DNA of 64,000 nt, from assembly GCF_910589235.1 (NCBI RefSeq), contig NC_060956.1, positions 13,506,999 to 13,570,998 on the forward strand. Direction: 5' to 3'. Of this stretch, positions 25,134 through 38,942 are shown in pieces (positions within the stretch are counted from its first letter, which is position 1; the number at the start of each line of letters is the position of its first letter). This DNA is from Vespa crabro. Lineage: Eukaryota; Arthropoda; Insecta; Hymenoptera; Vespidae. Position numbers and translations under genes: made by a program. Below the pieces are notes generated by a model. The model saw nothing but the letters and a program-made list of their open reading frames with translations, had not been told where the DNA came from and did not search any database.

Positions 25134-28100
25134 CGTAAGTAATAACGAAACTAACATAACGGAATTAATTATTGCACTTGTATATTATAGAAAATAATTT
25201 GTAGTTTCTTGGATTCTTTTTTCTCTTTTCCTATATGTAATTTTTGCCTGTTTGTGTTTTCTCTGTAATATACTTAATTATGTGTATTTCGTTACATTGT
25301 TCGCTGCAGAACGTTCCTTTTCTTCTCATTCATTTTTTATTAAATGAAATATGTACAATCAATATATATGAACGTATAAAAAGTTTTTCTTTGTTTTGAT
25401 AAAATGATCATCGATGAATTTATGACTTCTATGAAATCTATTTTTGATTATTTTCTATTTTAACATTTTTCCTTTTTTACAAATTAATTTTGTTTGCTGT
25501 TTGCACATATTTACTAACATCTCGAAAGATAGTTTTTTTGATAAAAGAGAGAGATAAAGAAATATATAGAGGAATTTTAAAGGGTTACTTCGAATATAAA
25601 ATAATCGAGGTAAAAATTTTCTTCTGCGTATGCAACGTCTTTTATTTTCTATGTCTCTTATATTTTTGATCCTTTTGAAGAACTCTCGGTGAGGAATTTA
25701 GGTGTGTTCATGCAAATATGGATGGAACATCTCACAGATGTATATTAAATGCGTACACATACATATATATTTCCGAGCGTTTTTATACACACGATTGAAT
25801 ACAGTCTTCGTGTACACACACGTATATCTATATATGTAGCAGATATTTTTGTATCCAAGTTCAATTAACTGCATGTAAATTTTTACAGAGTTTAAAAATA
25901 AAAACTAGATAAAACATTCGCGTCGAGAACACGAGTATCTACTGTGTGTTATGTGACTATGTTTAAAAGAAAACGAGATATAAATACGTTTGATATATGT
26001 ATATCGGAATATAGTGAAAAAATATTATATAATGAATAGTAATTTTTTAACTTTTTACACAATTACATTAGTAAACCGTATATGCATTCAGGTCGATACA
26101 CGTAAGTACATATGTGTATGTATATGTATTAATTAGTTTTTCAAGTAGAATTTTTAAAATTGTATAAGTTTTCAAGACTTTCTTCTCCTCCTCCTCCTTT
26201 TCGTACCTCTGCCTTGCTTTTGTTTCTTTAAATTTTTTTCATCGAGCATGTACATCGAGCAGGATGTATCGCAGTTGCCCGACAAAAATTCAAATACAAC
26301 GCAGGTACGGTGGACCAACGCTTAAAGAAAAAGTTCCAGGTGCCCTTGTCGAGGGAATCTTTTGTTTTCGCGCCATTATGATTCTCAACCCTCGGAAGTC
26401 TCCAAGCAGAGATGCAGATAGCTTACAATGGTGCGAGGAACGGGGCGAATGGCAGGCCTTTGAACTACGAGTATGAAAAGAGCACTGTGGACTATATTTT
26501 CTTATTTTCTTTTTTTTTTCTTCTTACACTTTTTTCCAACTGAAAACGTTCGACGCCGGTAAAACGTTAATAACAATAGGGGATATATAATTTGGGTAAA
26601 CCTAGGATAACAAAAGGATCCCGCTTGTTCTTCGACAAATAGTTTTACGATTAATTCAATTTCAATTTTTCGTCTGCACATATGTACTCACATACATGCA
26701 CAAGGGGGAGGAGGTAAAAACACATACATACGCATATGTACACGTTTATATGTGGTATACTGTATACTTTTTAATTTCTCTTCTTTTCATTTCGAACGGA
26801 TAAATTTGACGTTTGCTTCGAGATTGATGCGAGTGTGGAAATTGAATTGATTCGATATTTTATAATGCTATAACATTAAATACGAAGCCGATCCAATTTT
26901 TTTTCTTCGTGTAAATGCATCATCGGGTTCTCTTCACATGTTTGTTAAAACTGTTCTCTTAAACGTCGTCCTTAGTATCGGTCGATTCGCGGGATTTCTG
27001 CAATATATGTGGAATTGAACGCGATAGGGATGTCATTAAATAATAATTAAGGCAGTATGGCGCAGTGAGAATATTTAACCCATTAGGGTAAGAGAGATCC
27101 TTTTTTTCGTCGCTTTAATGTATGATCTTTTAGGAAGAGAGAACTATCGATTCATACGTTTGGCCCTCTGCACGTTGTATCTGAGGTCTTTTCTCATCTC
27201 CTTCCTGCGAATCCACAATGTTCTTTATTTTGAAAAATGTGTATCGACCGTGACTGTCATATATATTTCTAACATATTTTGTAATTATTATTTTATCAAT
27301 TTTATGTGTCTGTTTCTTATATTATATTTCTTATTATTCTATATAAATGATTGATATGATAAAATCAATGCGGAAATATTAAAATTTTTAATTAAAATTT
27401 ATCATGAATCATTATAATTGTGATATTCAATATATGTTTTTAATTTGTAAATTGCAAATTGATTTCGTTTTTCTTTGCAAATATAAATTTAACTTTTTTC
27501 AAAACGAATGATAAGATGAGTATGTTTGACAGTCATTATTTTGGAAAATAGTAGAGTTCTCGACAAATGAGAGGACAAATGAGATAACTTTAGATGTCGC
27601 TCGAAATTCGGAAGATCATTTCAAGTTTCGTTGAGCACCACTGAAAGGAATCTAAACATGAAAAAGAGCGTTATGCGCTGCCCTTGTTTCTCCTCTTCTT
27701 CGTCTCTCTATCTCTCTAGCTGACTCTATCTTTCATTCTTTTCCCCTTTACCTCAAACAGCCTCTTCTGTATAGTTGTAATCAGTGCAGCTGACTACGGA
27801 TGACGGCCAGGTCAGTGAATTCGAATTCGGTGTATTTTTAATCCCCCTGTATTTTTGCTTTACAATACATTCTGATTTGGCGTTAAACGGCCTCAAAAAC
27901 AATTCTGGCGATCGACTTAATTTCGTGAAAGGTTTATTCTGTTTATCCTTTCGATTCCAAATCCAGTGTTAAGAGTATTTGAACTTTCGATGGAATTTAT
28001 TAACAATACCTAAATATAACGGTGAAATTAATTCATGTATAAGTACTTTTATAAATATATTTGATTGTTTTCCAATAAAATAGAGTAATAAATTATAAAT

Positions 28101-29130
28101 AAAACTGAACAATGAAAAAAAATGATTGAAAAATTGAACTCACTTAAACGAACGGGACGATAATTTTGTGGTAAATTCGGAGCGATCGATCCGAGAATTT
28201 GAAGCAGAAATCCAAATCCATCTTCTACAGACAATTAAGTCTGCCGCTTTACTATATGTGTACCTGTATTTTCGGCGTTATCTATGCCCTAGTTTCCGCA
28301 AGGCATCTAACGCGCTCAACAATGGTACTCGTGCGGTGATGCTTTTAAAGTACAATTTTTTTTCCTTTTTCTTTTTTTTTTCGAAATATCTGCCGTTTGA
28401 GAAATGTTGCCTTTTTCGACAAAGCTCATTCTCGTGTAAAGCTTTAACACAGCACGCGTGCACACAATTCGGATGCAAGAAAGCTGCATCGTTTTCTCTA
28501 TAAACTTTATAAAACGGTTAGGATCAAGTAATCTTCCTTAATAAAAAAGATATTAATTTATCTATAACTGACCGTTATATATGATTTATTTAATGCATGA
28601 TTGCACATATGTTATTAGTTATATGTTACCGTATATCATATATGTATACCATATACATGAGAAGTCTCAACACTTGTGGATTACCAACAAATATTAATAA
28701 ATTAATCAAAGCTACAATATCCAATTCACATTAAATTAGCTATGAGCATAACGTGGAGCAGAAATACCTGGTTATTTAGAACGATTACTCAATTTGAAAA
28801 TATCATGGAATTTCTCATATGATCATTCGGTAATCATTTTTATTAACTTTAAAAATTCGAAATTTTTCTCAAAAAGAAAAAAAAAATCGTAGAGTAAAAA
28901 ATTTTCTTCTAGATCATGCTACTCTTTAACGTGAAACGTCTTACATTGGTTTAATAAGAAAGAATTTCTTTTTAAATCTTGCCACATGCATGTAACAGTA
29001 AATCGTTCGAACTGATGTTTCAAATGATTCCGAGTTATCTCGAGTGATCCCAAAAGAATAAGAGAATCAGTTGAGTTAGCAGGATCTTCTGAGTGTAAGT
29101 AAGGAGAGACTTTGAAAAAGAGTCTCGACG
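25134..29130. other. Intergenic region with a GC-elevated block at 26240-26480
   Basis: No gene recognised. The block at 26240-26480 is clearly richer in GC than its flanks and contains a repeated CATCGAGCA separated by four bases, but neither strand keeps a convincing reading frame. Another less AT-rich patch is at 28160-28480. These could be enhancers or distal 5' exons. Confidence 0.35.
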
Positions 29131-29149
29131 TACGATGGAGCGTGCGGGT

Positions 29150-30188
29150 AATCGACTCGTTGCTTCTGCTTGCTAGGCTCCTCTGCTCCGTACTCTGCTA
29201 GGTGGTCTTCGACATTCGGTCTCAGCAAACCGACCGACCGCAGTCGAGCGCGCGACGTAGTCGAGTGCGGTACACATTGCCGTAGGCAGCTTTTGCTATT
29301 CCCATTGCTACCGCATACTGTGTATTTATTGTGTGTGCATGTGTGTATTCGTTCGTGACCGTGTTTTCTTTTCTCTCTTTCTATTCCATTACACTGTATA
29401 TTATTTCTCTCTCTTTCACTCGTTCACGAAACCGTTCGTTTTCAACGAACTTTACCACCCCGTCAGTGGATAGCGTGACCAGCGTGTTTCCTGTGCGGTC
29501 AGGACTTCAACGATTCTCGATCTTTCAAAGAAGACCGAGAGAAGGGAAGAAAGAAAAAAGAATAAAAGCAGACCTTCGAGTTCCATCGAAAGTCGAGAAG
29601 CAGAGGAAAAAGAAGGAGAAGAAAAAGAAGGAGAAGAGGGGAAAGAAACGATCCGTGCAGGGACGAAGGACATTCGAGCGGGAAAAAGAGAGTTTCTCTT
29701 TTTCGTGGAAAAGTTCGAGAAAAAGAAATAAAGAGAGAGAGAGAGAAAGGGAGAGATAGATAGATGTGTAGATCAAAGGGAGAGTGAGAGAGAAAGAAGA
29801 ACGCGTGCGCACCTACATATCTCGCAAGGTGTATTACGTCTTCGTCTCATTATCAACATCTTTATTGGTCGTGAGTGACGTGCATTCTTAGACCTCTCTT
29901 TCTCTCTCTTTCTCTCTCACTTTCTTTTTGAAGTAGAGGGATTTCTTTTCAAGTTACTGCGAGCGTTTCCGAGAAGGAACGATGAATAACGGCGTCGCGA
30001 CGCTCTTGTTACGCCGCAGGAGAAACTGGACGACGACGCATTCGACTTAACGGTTTCCATCGTTCTCTTGCAATAACGCTTCTCTAGTGTCTCTTTTTCT
30101 CTCATTTTTTCTCTTGTTCTCTTTTGAAACGTGTTATTTTGTTCATAACTAAGAACGCCTTCGAGGGATTTAATGATAAACGAGATAG
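29150..30188 (+). promoter_or_regulatory. GC-rich probable promoter and long 5' UTR exon, likely of the LRR gene
   Basis: A block about 1 kb long with markedly higher GC than its surroundings, including CGACCGACCGCAGTCGAGCG near 29240 and an initiator-like TCAGT at 29464. Short (GA)n runs lie at 29730-29790. It ends at a consensus donor GAGATAG|GTAAGA (30189). No long credible protein starts in it; the Lys/Arg/Glu-rich frames are purine-tract artefacts. The next plus-strand acceptor joined to a real start codon is TTTTACAG|AT at 42967, the LRR gene. Linking the two across 12.8 kb is inference. Confidence 0.45.
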
Positions 30189-31049
30189 GTAAGACAGCAT
30201 TCTTGTTCTTGAATCATTCTTGATTCTTTTGCAATCTGGAAATGGTGTGACGCAATTCTTCCGTGAAAGGATGTGATTCGTAATTTACTTCGCGATTTAA
30301 CAATCGCGATAAGCATCTCGTAGTCAACTTCGCAGAAAAGATTCATTTTTCAATGGAAAGAGAGAAAGAGGGGGGAGGGAGAGAAAGAGGGAATCTTTGA
30401 AATTTGTGCGATCTGGAGATAAGCCGATAATGTGTTGTAAGAAAATATAAACAATCTTTCGTTTATTTTGTTTTCTTTTTCCTTCGTAGTGAATTCTTTT
30501 ACTATAAAACCGATGTATCAGAAGGAACGACAGAACAATCGAGATTTGTAGAGAGTAGTTACGATCACGTTTCTTTTTGTTTAATCCTTTGTCACTTTCA
30601 TTGTTGCTGACGCATGTGTCAGGATTGCTAGCCGACTCTTCCTCGTGCTCCTCTTATGAAAGTCGTCTCTGTGTTATAGCTTAATCGCATGATTCGTATT
30701 CCAGCACGTTTTGATGGTTAATAATGATTAAAAATAATTTTTATATTATTTTTCCAACAATATCTTTTTTGTTCTCTCTATGATCTACTTCGGTATTTGT
30801 TTATTATGTATATATATAGTAAGAAAATGCGCAAACAAAGGAGAGAAACTTTGTGTTTCGAGGACTTTCTAATGTGTTTCTCGTGAACAAAACTTATCTT
30901 TGGCTGGCGATTATATTGTCTTGTCAGTTCCCAAAGGCTTAAGGTTATCGCATTAGAGGCAAGTAAGGAGACGTGTATGATAGATTCGAAAATGGAAAAT
31001 GAAGTTGTTCATCGTCGAAATCTTTCGACAGTAGTAGGAGTAATTGAAT

Positions 31050-31092
31050 TTCTCTCTCTCTCTTTCTCTTTCTCTCTCTCTCTCTTTCTCTT

Positions 31093-31173
<81 letters not shown>

Positions 31174-31186
31174 ATCTCTCTCTCTT

Positions 31187-31261
<75 letters not shown>
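31050..31261. repeat. (CT)n microsatellite, longest in the window
   Basis: About 210 bp of CT with regular TTTC interruptions. It lies 0.9 kb downstream of the predicted 5' UTR exon. Read in other frames it produces spurious Ser-Leu or Arg-Glu repeat proteins. Confidence 0.97.
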
Positions 31262-31265
<4 letters not shown>

Positions 31266-31995
31266 GAAAGGCAAAACCGGTTTTTTCGAATGTATGTTCA
31301 GAGAAGAGATGGACTTTTCGAATTTCTGTCGAAGAAGTTTCTTGAAAGCGAAGTTTCACACTACGGTAGCTCCTAGCAGTTCGTAATTAACAACGGAACT
31401 AACTGCCGTCGTCGTGTCATCGTAGTTGAACAACTTCGTTTCTAAGGATTTCACAAAAAAAGTCTGTTGGTTTCGCTCGAAGAAACTCATCGGTCGTAGA
31501 GATAAATTCTTTTTCCGCTGTCAGACCGTTAATCCTAAAGTTGAATGACTTACCTCGACGCGTTTTATTGTTTTGTGAGTTCTCAGTTGCTACCTTTATC
31601 AAGGATGAATAAATGTGTATCCTCTTATACAAACTAAGTTTTTGTAGTGTAGTTGTGTAATGTATGTGTGTGTGTACGATGTGACAAGAAGACAAGTTCT
31701 ATCTTATTTCTTTCGCGAATTTACGATGATCTTTCGTATTTTATTTTCTTCAAGAATAAAAACTTAATCTGGATATAATTTTTAAATTCTCGAAAAATCT
31801 TACTTTCTCAAACGACTGCCTTCTCTCTACGAAGACTAAGAATATAATAGTTTCAAGTTTCAAAATATTATGGTTTGTTCCAACGTGTTATTCTCTTTGT
31901 TATTTAAGTGAAACTTAAGGTAAATAATTTTCGAACGTATACGGTCATGCTTATTCTTAAGCAAATGAATAAAAATCGCAAATAAAAAGAATTAT

Positions 31996-32044
31996 GAGAG
32001 AGAGAAAGACAGATAGAAAAAGAGAGAGGGAGAGGGAGAGAGAA

Positions 32045-32100
<56 letters not shown>
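31996..32100. repeat. (GA)n microsatellite
   Basis: About 100 bp of GA units. The 5' half is interrupted by AAAG and GGGA; the 3' half is pure GA. Confidence 0.95.
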
Positions 32101-32101
<1 letters not shown>

Positions 32102-32623
32102 CCGTTCGAAGCGTATAAACATGGTTATCATACAAGAATCGCATTATTATATATATAGGTGCAATCTTATCAATTATATTTATAAGACATGAAAAGAAAA
32201 TGATATATGCTTAAATATGTTATGTCTGTATTCTCGAAGACAAATCGTTATGTCATAATGAACGACGTAAAATATATTATTCTTTTGTTTCTTTATTCTT
32301 TTTATTTATCCCAATTAAAGGGAAAAAAAGAAAAAATATGATGGAAAAAGAAAGAATTGTACAAATCTTCCTTCGAACGTATTTCCTGTCTTCTGTTGTG
32401 AAACGTTAAGTGTCGATCAGGTTCTCTCGAGTATTGAAAGTTTTCTTTAAATAAACGCCGATTCGAGTGGGGAACGAGTTCATGCTTTTATTCACTGCTT
32501 TCGCGCATCGCGAAGGAAAGAAGAAAAAACAGTGGGTGAATTGATTATTCGAATAACACAAAGGATGACGAACGATCGAAGATACTTATAAAAACTTGAT
32601 ACACATATGTTGCTTTTTACGTC

Positions 32624-32659
<36 letters not shown>

Positions 32660-33964
32660 ACTCTCTCTTATTCACGTTTCTCACTACTTTCGAGGTTTAT
32701 ACGTCGATACAGTTTACGATAATTCCTCCTCCGATGAAAGATGAAACGTGCTACGAATAAACGTATAACTATCGTCGATATCACTCAGAGAAAGAAAGCG
32801 TTGATTTTTAGTTTTTTTTTTTCTTTATCAAAAGTTATGAGAAGTTCGATTGCAAAACGTAAAAACCGAGCATTCTGGGTACCAAACTTTGAGCTGATTC
32901 TTTCGTTGGCTCGTAGATGAAAAGATAACGAACTCAGCGACTCTTTCATGGATCCTCTCATTCCTTTTGCTGACGATAAAACTTCGAAAGGAGATGGTAT
33001 AAAAGTTCGTGGAAAAGTAAGGAAAAATAATATATATTTCTAAGTTTAGATCTTTTACAGGCAGAAAAATCACAACGCTCAATTTATTCGATATAGGTGA
33101 TCGAAGTAAGGAATGAGTTAGAGAACGAGCAATAGAGAAGCATACATAAATATTTACTAGCCGATGCTTTTCTCTTTGTATCCGTGCAATAACGTGATAC
33201 CGATTGTCCGTTCAAAGCACAGATGTTTCGATGATATGTTAGTTGGAAAGGTCGAACTCGCACCTGCTTTGTGTGCTGATGAGTGATAATCTATTGCCAC
33301 TAGGGGCAATGTGAAATACGAAACGTGGAAGAAAAATAAAAAAAAAAATCGATTGTTACCTTTGAAAAACCCATTATTCGTTCGTGAAAGATTTATGTTA
33401 CTCTGGATAAGTTATATAATTTATTTTTGATCGATACAGTAAAAAAGAATAAAGAATCAATGTTAAACGATTTGAAAAATCATTCCTTGGTATAAATAAA
33501 ATCAATAACTCGGAGTTTAAACGTATTGTCACAGATATCGATACAAGTTGCTTCTCTTATCGAAAGATATAGATAAAATGTCTTGTAACAAGTTGTATGA
33601 CTCGTTCAATATAAATTCAAAGATATTTTCTCATCTCTAACGTTTAACGTTAAATCAAAGTAATTTTGAGGTTTGACGTTTCCTAATTTTTTCATGGTTT
33701 TGACCGAATCGCAAAAGATTCCAATTAAGATAAATTCTTGGATTACGCATGAAACATTGTTAATCGGATGGCGTTACTCGTAATTACGTATCACGTACAT
33801 CGTTTTACATACATTTATTTACGTCAGAGAATAGGGGCCGATCAATACCGAGAAAGACCTCGTGCATCCCTTTTATTACTTACGACCTCCGCACACGGTG
33901 AATGCAGTTTTGTTCGACGGCCCCTCTCGAAGGGCTGAACAAGAGCGAGCCAGTGATCGTGCAG

Positions 33965-33966
<2 letters not shown>

Positions 33967-34020
<54 letters not shown>
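33967..34020. repeat. (GA)n microsatellite
   Basis: Nearly pure GA run inside a GC-elevated patch (33830-34080). Confidence 0.95.
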
Positions 34021-34023
<3 letters not shown>

Positions 34024-34178
34024 GAAGAGTTATGCGGTATAAAAGGGTCGAAAACGTTTTCTGAAAATTCCGGTGGCACGAAACGAACTTTTTTCTTCAT
34101 CGCTACCTTGAATGTTGATAAAAATTCATGTTTCGAAGAAAACGATTATAGTTAAACACAATGATAGTCTGAAGATTT

Positions 34179-34182
<4 letters not shown>

Positions 34183-34231
<49 letters not shown>
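34183..34231. repeat. (TA)n microsatellite
   Basis: Uninterrupted TA dinucleotides. Confidence 0.96.
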
Positions 34232-34234
<3 letters not shown>

Positions 34235-34875
34235 TATGAAAATAATTTAAATAAGATCTTTTGTATTTAGAGATAATTAAAAAGATATGGAATAAAATTG
34301 CATTTCTCCATATTTTTCATTGCTATTTCTTCTTATTCTATATGAGTTAATATGATCATCCAGATTATCGCTTTCGATTCGATATAAACAGTTCGAAAAA
34401 CTTATGATGAGTATTACAACGATACCGAATGAAGAGAAATTCGAATAAGAAATATTAGTCTTTTCAGAAACTACTATTATTGTATAAGAAAATGGTTTAG
34501 GATAAAAGTATTGAACGAAGTATGTATGATAAAGGTGAAAGTATGTATATTTTCGAAGGGAAATATTTAGAACAATGAAATCGCGTATGGCAGAGATTAG
34601 TTGCTTTGATCAAAAGCGGACGTTTCAATCAGAGGGCAAAATCGATTACCTATACGACAGAGTAGAACAAAAGTATGGCACATTGCGTATTCTTGTTTCC
34701 CGATTGGCTGCTAACTTTCACGCGCTCGTTTGCTTGTAAAAAGTACGTTCCTGATTGCTTCTTTTGCTTGCTTTTTCGCTTTTCGCTTTTTATAACACTT
34801 CAATTTGTCAATGATCCAAAACGCAATATATAGTAGAGCGAAAAGAAAAATCACATTTTTTTATTTTCCCTTTGT

Positions 34876-35013
<138 letters not shown>

Positions 35014-36212
35014 TTCTCTCCCTTTTTTTTTTATTTTAATCTTTCCCTGTAATTAATCCTGAATGATCTAAATATCTTGAAGGTAATTTTTTTACAAAAT
35101 ATTTTTGGATTAAATTGGATAAAAGTGGATTCACATAGATTTTTCTTTTATTTTTTACTTTGTTAAAAGCGAATTCAGAAAAAATAAAATTCTTATAAGA
35201 AGGAAAAAGCGGAGTTTAACTTTCAATATTAAAGCTACGTCGAGTACGCTTTTTTATTCGCATCTCTTTACGAGATGGTCGAAGACTGTCAGATTGCTTG
35301 AGAACCGCTGTTGCATGCACCTTATCTAAGGCTTCGTTCTCACTGCATTTAGCTGTAAAAAGCATCATCGCTAGATGGCAGAACATAGTTGAGAAAAAAA
35401 ATTTCTGAGACGAGTCGTGTCGAATTACTTCAAAGGAATAGATTTGTTCTTATAAAAATTGAAGAGAAAGAAGGATAGAATGAAAGACACAATTTATAAA
35501 TAACAAAAGGATCACTTTACCTAATAATTCGTTACAAGAGATGTGAAATGAACTTTAACGTGCTTGGATGCTGCGAAAGTAAAAGTTTACCATACACAGA
35601 AAACTGCAACTATTTTACTCCATTCTCTTTGGGTTCACAGTAGAACAAAAGAGTACAATAGTACATGTGAATGTAAATCTCACGAGCGTTAGAAAGTAAT
35701 TAAATCGCCAATCGGTATTGTTCGTGTCGTCACAATCAACTGTGACGTCCTCCAACAACTGTGACGCTTCAATGGTAATCATGACCCTGATGACGAAGTA
35801 CTTGGTTCTGATACTTTCACTAAAATGATCGAAACGCAGTCTGAATGGAATCTCGAAACATTCATGATTTTCAAAGATTATTTCCCTTTCTTGAAAGAAA
35901 TAGATCAACATATGTCGAACTATGAATATTCATGAGAAACAAAAAAAAAAAAGAAAAATTTTCTTTTCTAATTGTCAGCGAGAATCTTTTGTGATCTACA
36001 TTTTATTTCGATTATATCGAATGACGAATATTCAATAAGTCTCTACTGCACTAAACGAGAAAGATCTTTGATTTTGATTAAAGTTAGAAAAAAGAAAAAT
36101 CCTTTTCGGAGAAATAAAGATTATATATTCTGAAAGGACGATATATATAACACGCACACATATATATACACACATACATCTTTACTATCGTGATATGGGT
36201 TAGGGTGTCGCT

Positions 36213-36407
36213 TTATTTTGCATGAATCTTTCGAAGATGAACATTTTTTCTCACGTAGTGTTGGCTCGTGGTATGCACGTGAAGCTCGGCTTCAACTTGG
36301 CTGCTGTAACAGCAAAATACGAGGACGATTACGATGATGACGTCTACTGTAGACTTGCTGCATCGTACTCGGTTGCTCGTTCGCGCGTGCTTGTCGCGTC
36401 GGTGCAT
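36213..36407 (-). CDS. Candidate small secreted peptide, unknown
   Basis: A 64-codon frame starts at the ATG at 36407-36405 (MHRRDKHARTSNRVRCSKST). It continues into a hydrophobic core VDVIIVIVLVFCCYSS and a plausible signal-peptidase site after QVEA, leaving a short His/Lys/Arg-rich mature part (starting ELHVHTTSQHYVRKN) and ending in TAA. That TAA lies inside AAAATAAAG, so a poly(A) signal overlaps the stop. The block is GC-elevated in an AT-rich intron of the plus-strand LRR gene. No family recognised, and the n-region is long for a signal peptide. The opposite strand is also open here (36222-36416), so chance in a GC-rich regulatory block remains a serious alternative. Confidence 0.22.
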   Translation of the reverse strand: MHRRDKHARTSNRVRCSKSTVDVIIVIVLVFCCYSSQVEAELHVHTTSQHYVRKNVHLRKIHAK

Positions 36408-36419
36408 TATTTTTAAATG

Positions 36420-36530
36420 CGAAATACGCTTCGAGGACAAACAGTAACGACATCACTGGCGGAGGCGAACACCTGTTAATCCGACGTTAAAATGTATTAC
36501 TAATTAGCGTTTATTAATAAGCTTGACGCG
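36420..36530. promoter_or_regulatory. Candidate cis-regulatory block
   Basis: A GC-elevated stretch with an E-box (CACCTG, near 36470) and a homeodomain-type TAATTAG (near 36500). It sits directly 5' of the minus-strand peptide candidate and inside the large intron. Suggested only by composition and motifs. Confidence 0.25.
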
Positions 36531-38493
36531 TGAAAAGAAGGGCGGAACTTTCGGTTAGATACTTTTTCTTCTATCTTCTTTTTTTCCAAAGAACTCGCAA
36601 TTTGTTTTTTAAGGAAGTTTTAAAAAGTCGACAGTCATGAGGTTGGCGAGTAAAGTAAATTTTTCTTTCTTCTTCTTTTTTTTCGTTTTTGTTTTTTTTT
36701 TTTTTAAAGAAAAAATACCCAGGTAAATGGAATACGTGTATTCGGCCGAGCAGTGATGCGTAAAACCACTAGCAGCACTACTAACACTACTATCAATATT
36801 TTTATCTTTTGCATATACACACAGAAATGCAGAGAGAATCGTTCGTGCGAATTCGTCGCTCGTCGTTCGGTTTGTAGTTCCTCCTCTTTCTCCTCCATCT
36901 TTATGAACTCGACTACAGAGTTTCGCTCCGCTTTTCGGTCATAATCTTTTTCTATGTTCGCTTTGGTGAATTTTGAATGCTTTCTTGTTCGTTTTCGTGT
37001 TCGTGTCTTTATGACTGTAATTTTTCGTATAGTTTATCTAAATTTAGGCCATGATCACGTGAGCCAATATCGTCCTTCGAAGTTAATCTCTTCTTCTTGA
37101 CCTAATATTCTTTACTTCTTCGTAGGATTGAATTAGTCCAAGGATCAAGATTGTTTCCGAGATCGCGATTTCAAAGTCTTACTATGTGTTCGTTTCTCAA
37201 AATGGATATAAAAATACGAAGTGAAATGAGAAGCGAACGTAATAATCGCATGGACTAACATGCACGATTATTAGACACATAGTTAACGCTCAATCATGCG
37301 GAGATATTGGAGTCTCGAACCTAATCGAGAAGACATTATATAAAAGATTATTTGCATCATTTTCGAGCAACCTATATTTCATCGAATGCATTTCTATCCT
37401 CGTGATCCTCCTGAAATATTTTTTATCATATACTTAGCGCATTAAATCGATTCGATTGATTGAAAAATGACGAGTTGATCATTATTGTAATTGTTTATTC
37501 GTAAATTGATACCTCAGACAATTCTTCCAAAATAATGTATTATCATTCTTTTCGAGTATTCAATTTGAATATTTTCAAATGTATTTTCTATTTCTTACTT
37601 TCGATTTAATAAAACAAGTTTTTTTGAATTTTCATGTATTTTCGCGTAATTTCATCGATCTGAATAAGTCAAAGTCGTGCAATTCCTGTAAAATCTATAA
37701 TTATAACTGAAAAGTATGTTTGATGGTTGAAGGTTTTACGTAGCGGCACGCGTTACCATAAATGTCACGTAGACTAACTCGCTGGTTTCGCCGTGTCGGC
37801 ACGTAAAAGTCATTCCCGTCGGTCTCTTTCTCTCTTTATTTCTCTTTAACATGAGAAAGAGAGATAGATAGTATTGGAGATATCGAACGAGTTTCTGGTA
37901 TCTATCTTGTGCACCTAATTTCGTTAGTTCGCTTTCGACCCGACGATCGATAGCTTACGTTACAATTATTCGTGCGTTTAGGTTTGCAATACATACACTC
38001 CTGTTTGCCTGTTTGTAGAATCTTTTTCGCTCGAACATATACCCTCGAGACATTTAGTTTATTCTCAAGCCACGTCCTTCATTTCGTGAATTCGCGTCTA
38101 CCAAGTTACAAGATGAAACCATTTTTCCTATTCGATGTCCCGAATCTCGTTTTAAATCGCCATTTAAGTAAATACGAACGATTCTATATTTCGAGACACA
38201 TTCGTTTAGTGAAGAGATATTAAAACGAGGATCCATTAGCTTGTAGAAATTAGTCATTCTATTCTAGAGTGTAGAAACCTCGGAGAATCTCCGTTCCTTT
38301 TAGATTTAAATGGCCACGATGAGCTATCTTGAAGTTTTGGAGTAATGTACGCGAAAGTGAACAAATATTTGTTGAATTGAAATTCGACGATGATATGTGA
38401 TTTTTAAATGGAATATTCTGGAATGTTCATTTAAAAATTGTAAATTAAAACGATCTAACGATTGAGAATTCATCTCGGGCGTGAGTGTATGTG

Positions 38494-38497
<4 letters not shown>

Positions 38498-38535
<38 letters not shown>
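38498..38535. repeat. (TA)n microsatellite
   Basis: Uninterrupted TA dinucleotides following a short GTGTATGTAT lead-in. Confidence 0.95.
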
Positions 38536-38539
<4 letters not shown>

Positions 38540-38880
38540 ATTATATCATCGTAGATGTTGAGTCATTAGATATGCGAAATAAATAATGTACAAAATTAAC
38601 AAAACTATTCATTTGAGCTGAAGCTTTATAACGATATTATTCTCTCTCTCTTTCTCTCTCTCCTCTCTTCCTTTCTCCTTCTCTCCCTCTCTCTGTTTCG
38701 TGTCAAGGAACGAATTGTTTACGCCACCAGAGCGAGTTTTCACAAGGAGAGGACGACGGCAACAGAAGCGCGAATAGTTGAGCAACAATGTTTGGTTCTC
38801 GTCGAACTGACAGGCTTACTCTATAAATCGGCCGTTAAAATAATATTTAGTCGTTTCCACATTATTTCTATCCGTCTTTA

Positions 38881-38889
38881 CTCTCTCCT

Positions 38890-38939
<50 letters not shown>

Positions 38940-38942
38940 ACT
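38881..38942. repeat. (CT)n microsatellite
   Basis: CT repeat with TTTC interruptions. A shorter, more broken CT tract lies at about 38641-38695. Confidence 0.9.

Noticed and set aside
28168..28503. 111-codon plus-strand frame
   Set aside because: Contains a poly-Phe stretch from a T tract and no domain. Left within the intergenic description.
29331..29759. 142-codon frame in the GC-rich block, Lys/Arg/Glu-rich end
   Set aside because: Better explained as 5' UTR with purine tracts. Composition follows AAG/GAA repeats, and the opposite strand is also open.
30945..31376. Arg-Glu and Ser-Leu repeat proteins on both strands
   Set aside because: Pure consequence of the (CT)n/(GA)n microsatellite; the same artefact appears at 11033-11284, 33862-34155, 34805-35056, 47855-48119 and 52115-52354.
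35615..35911. 98-codon minus-strand frame
   Set aside because: No recognisable domain, no signal for splicing or initiation, and mixed composition consistent with chance.
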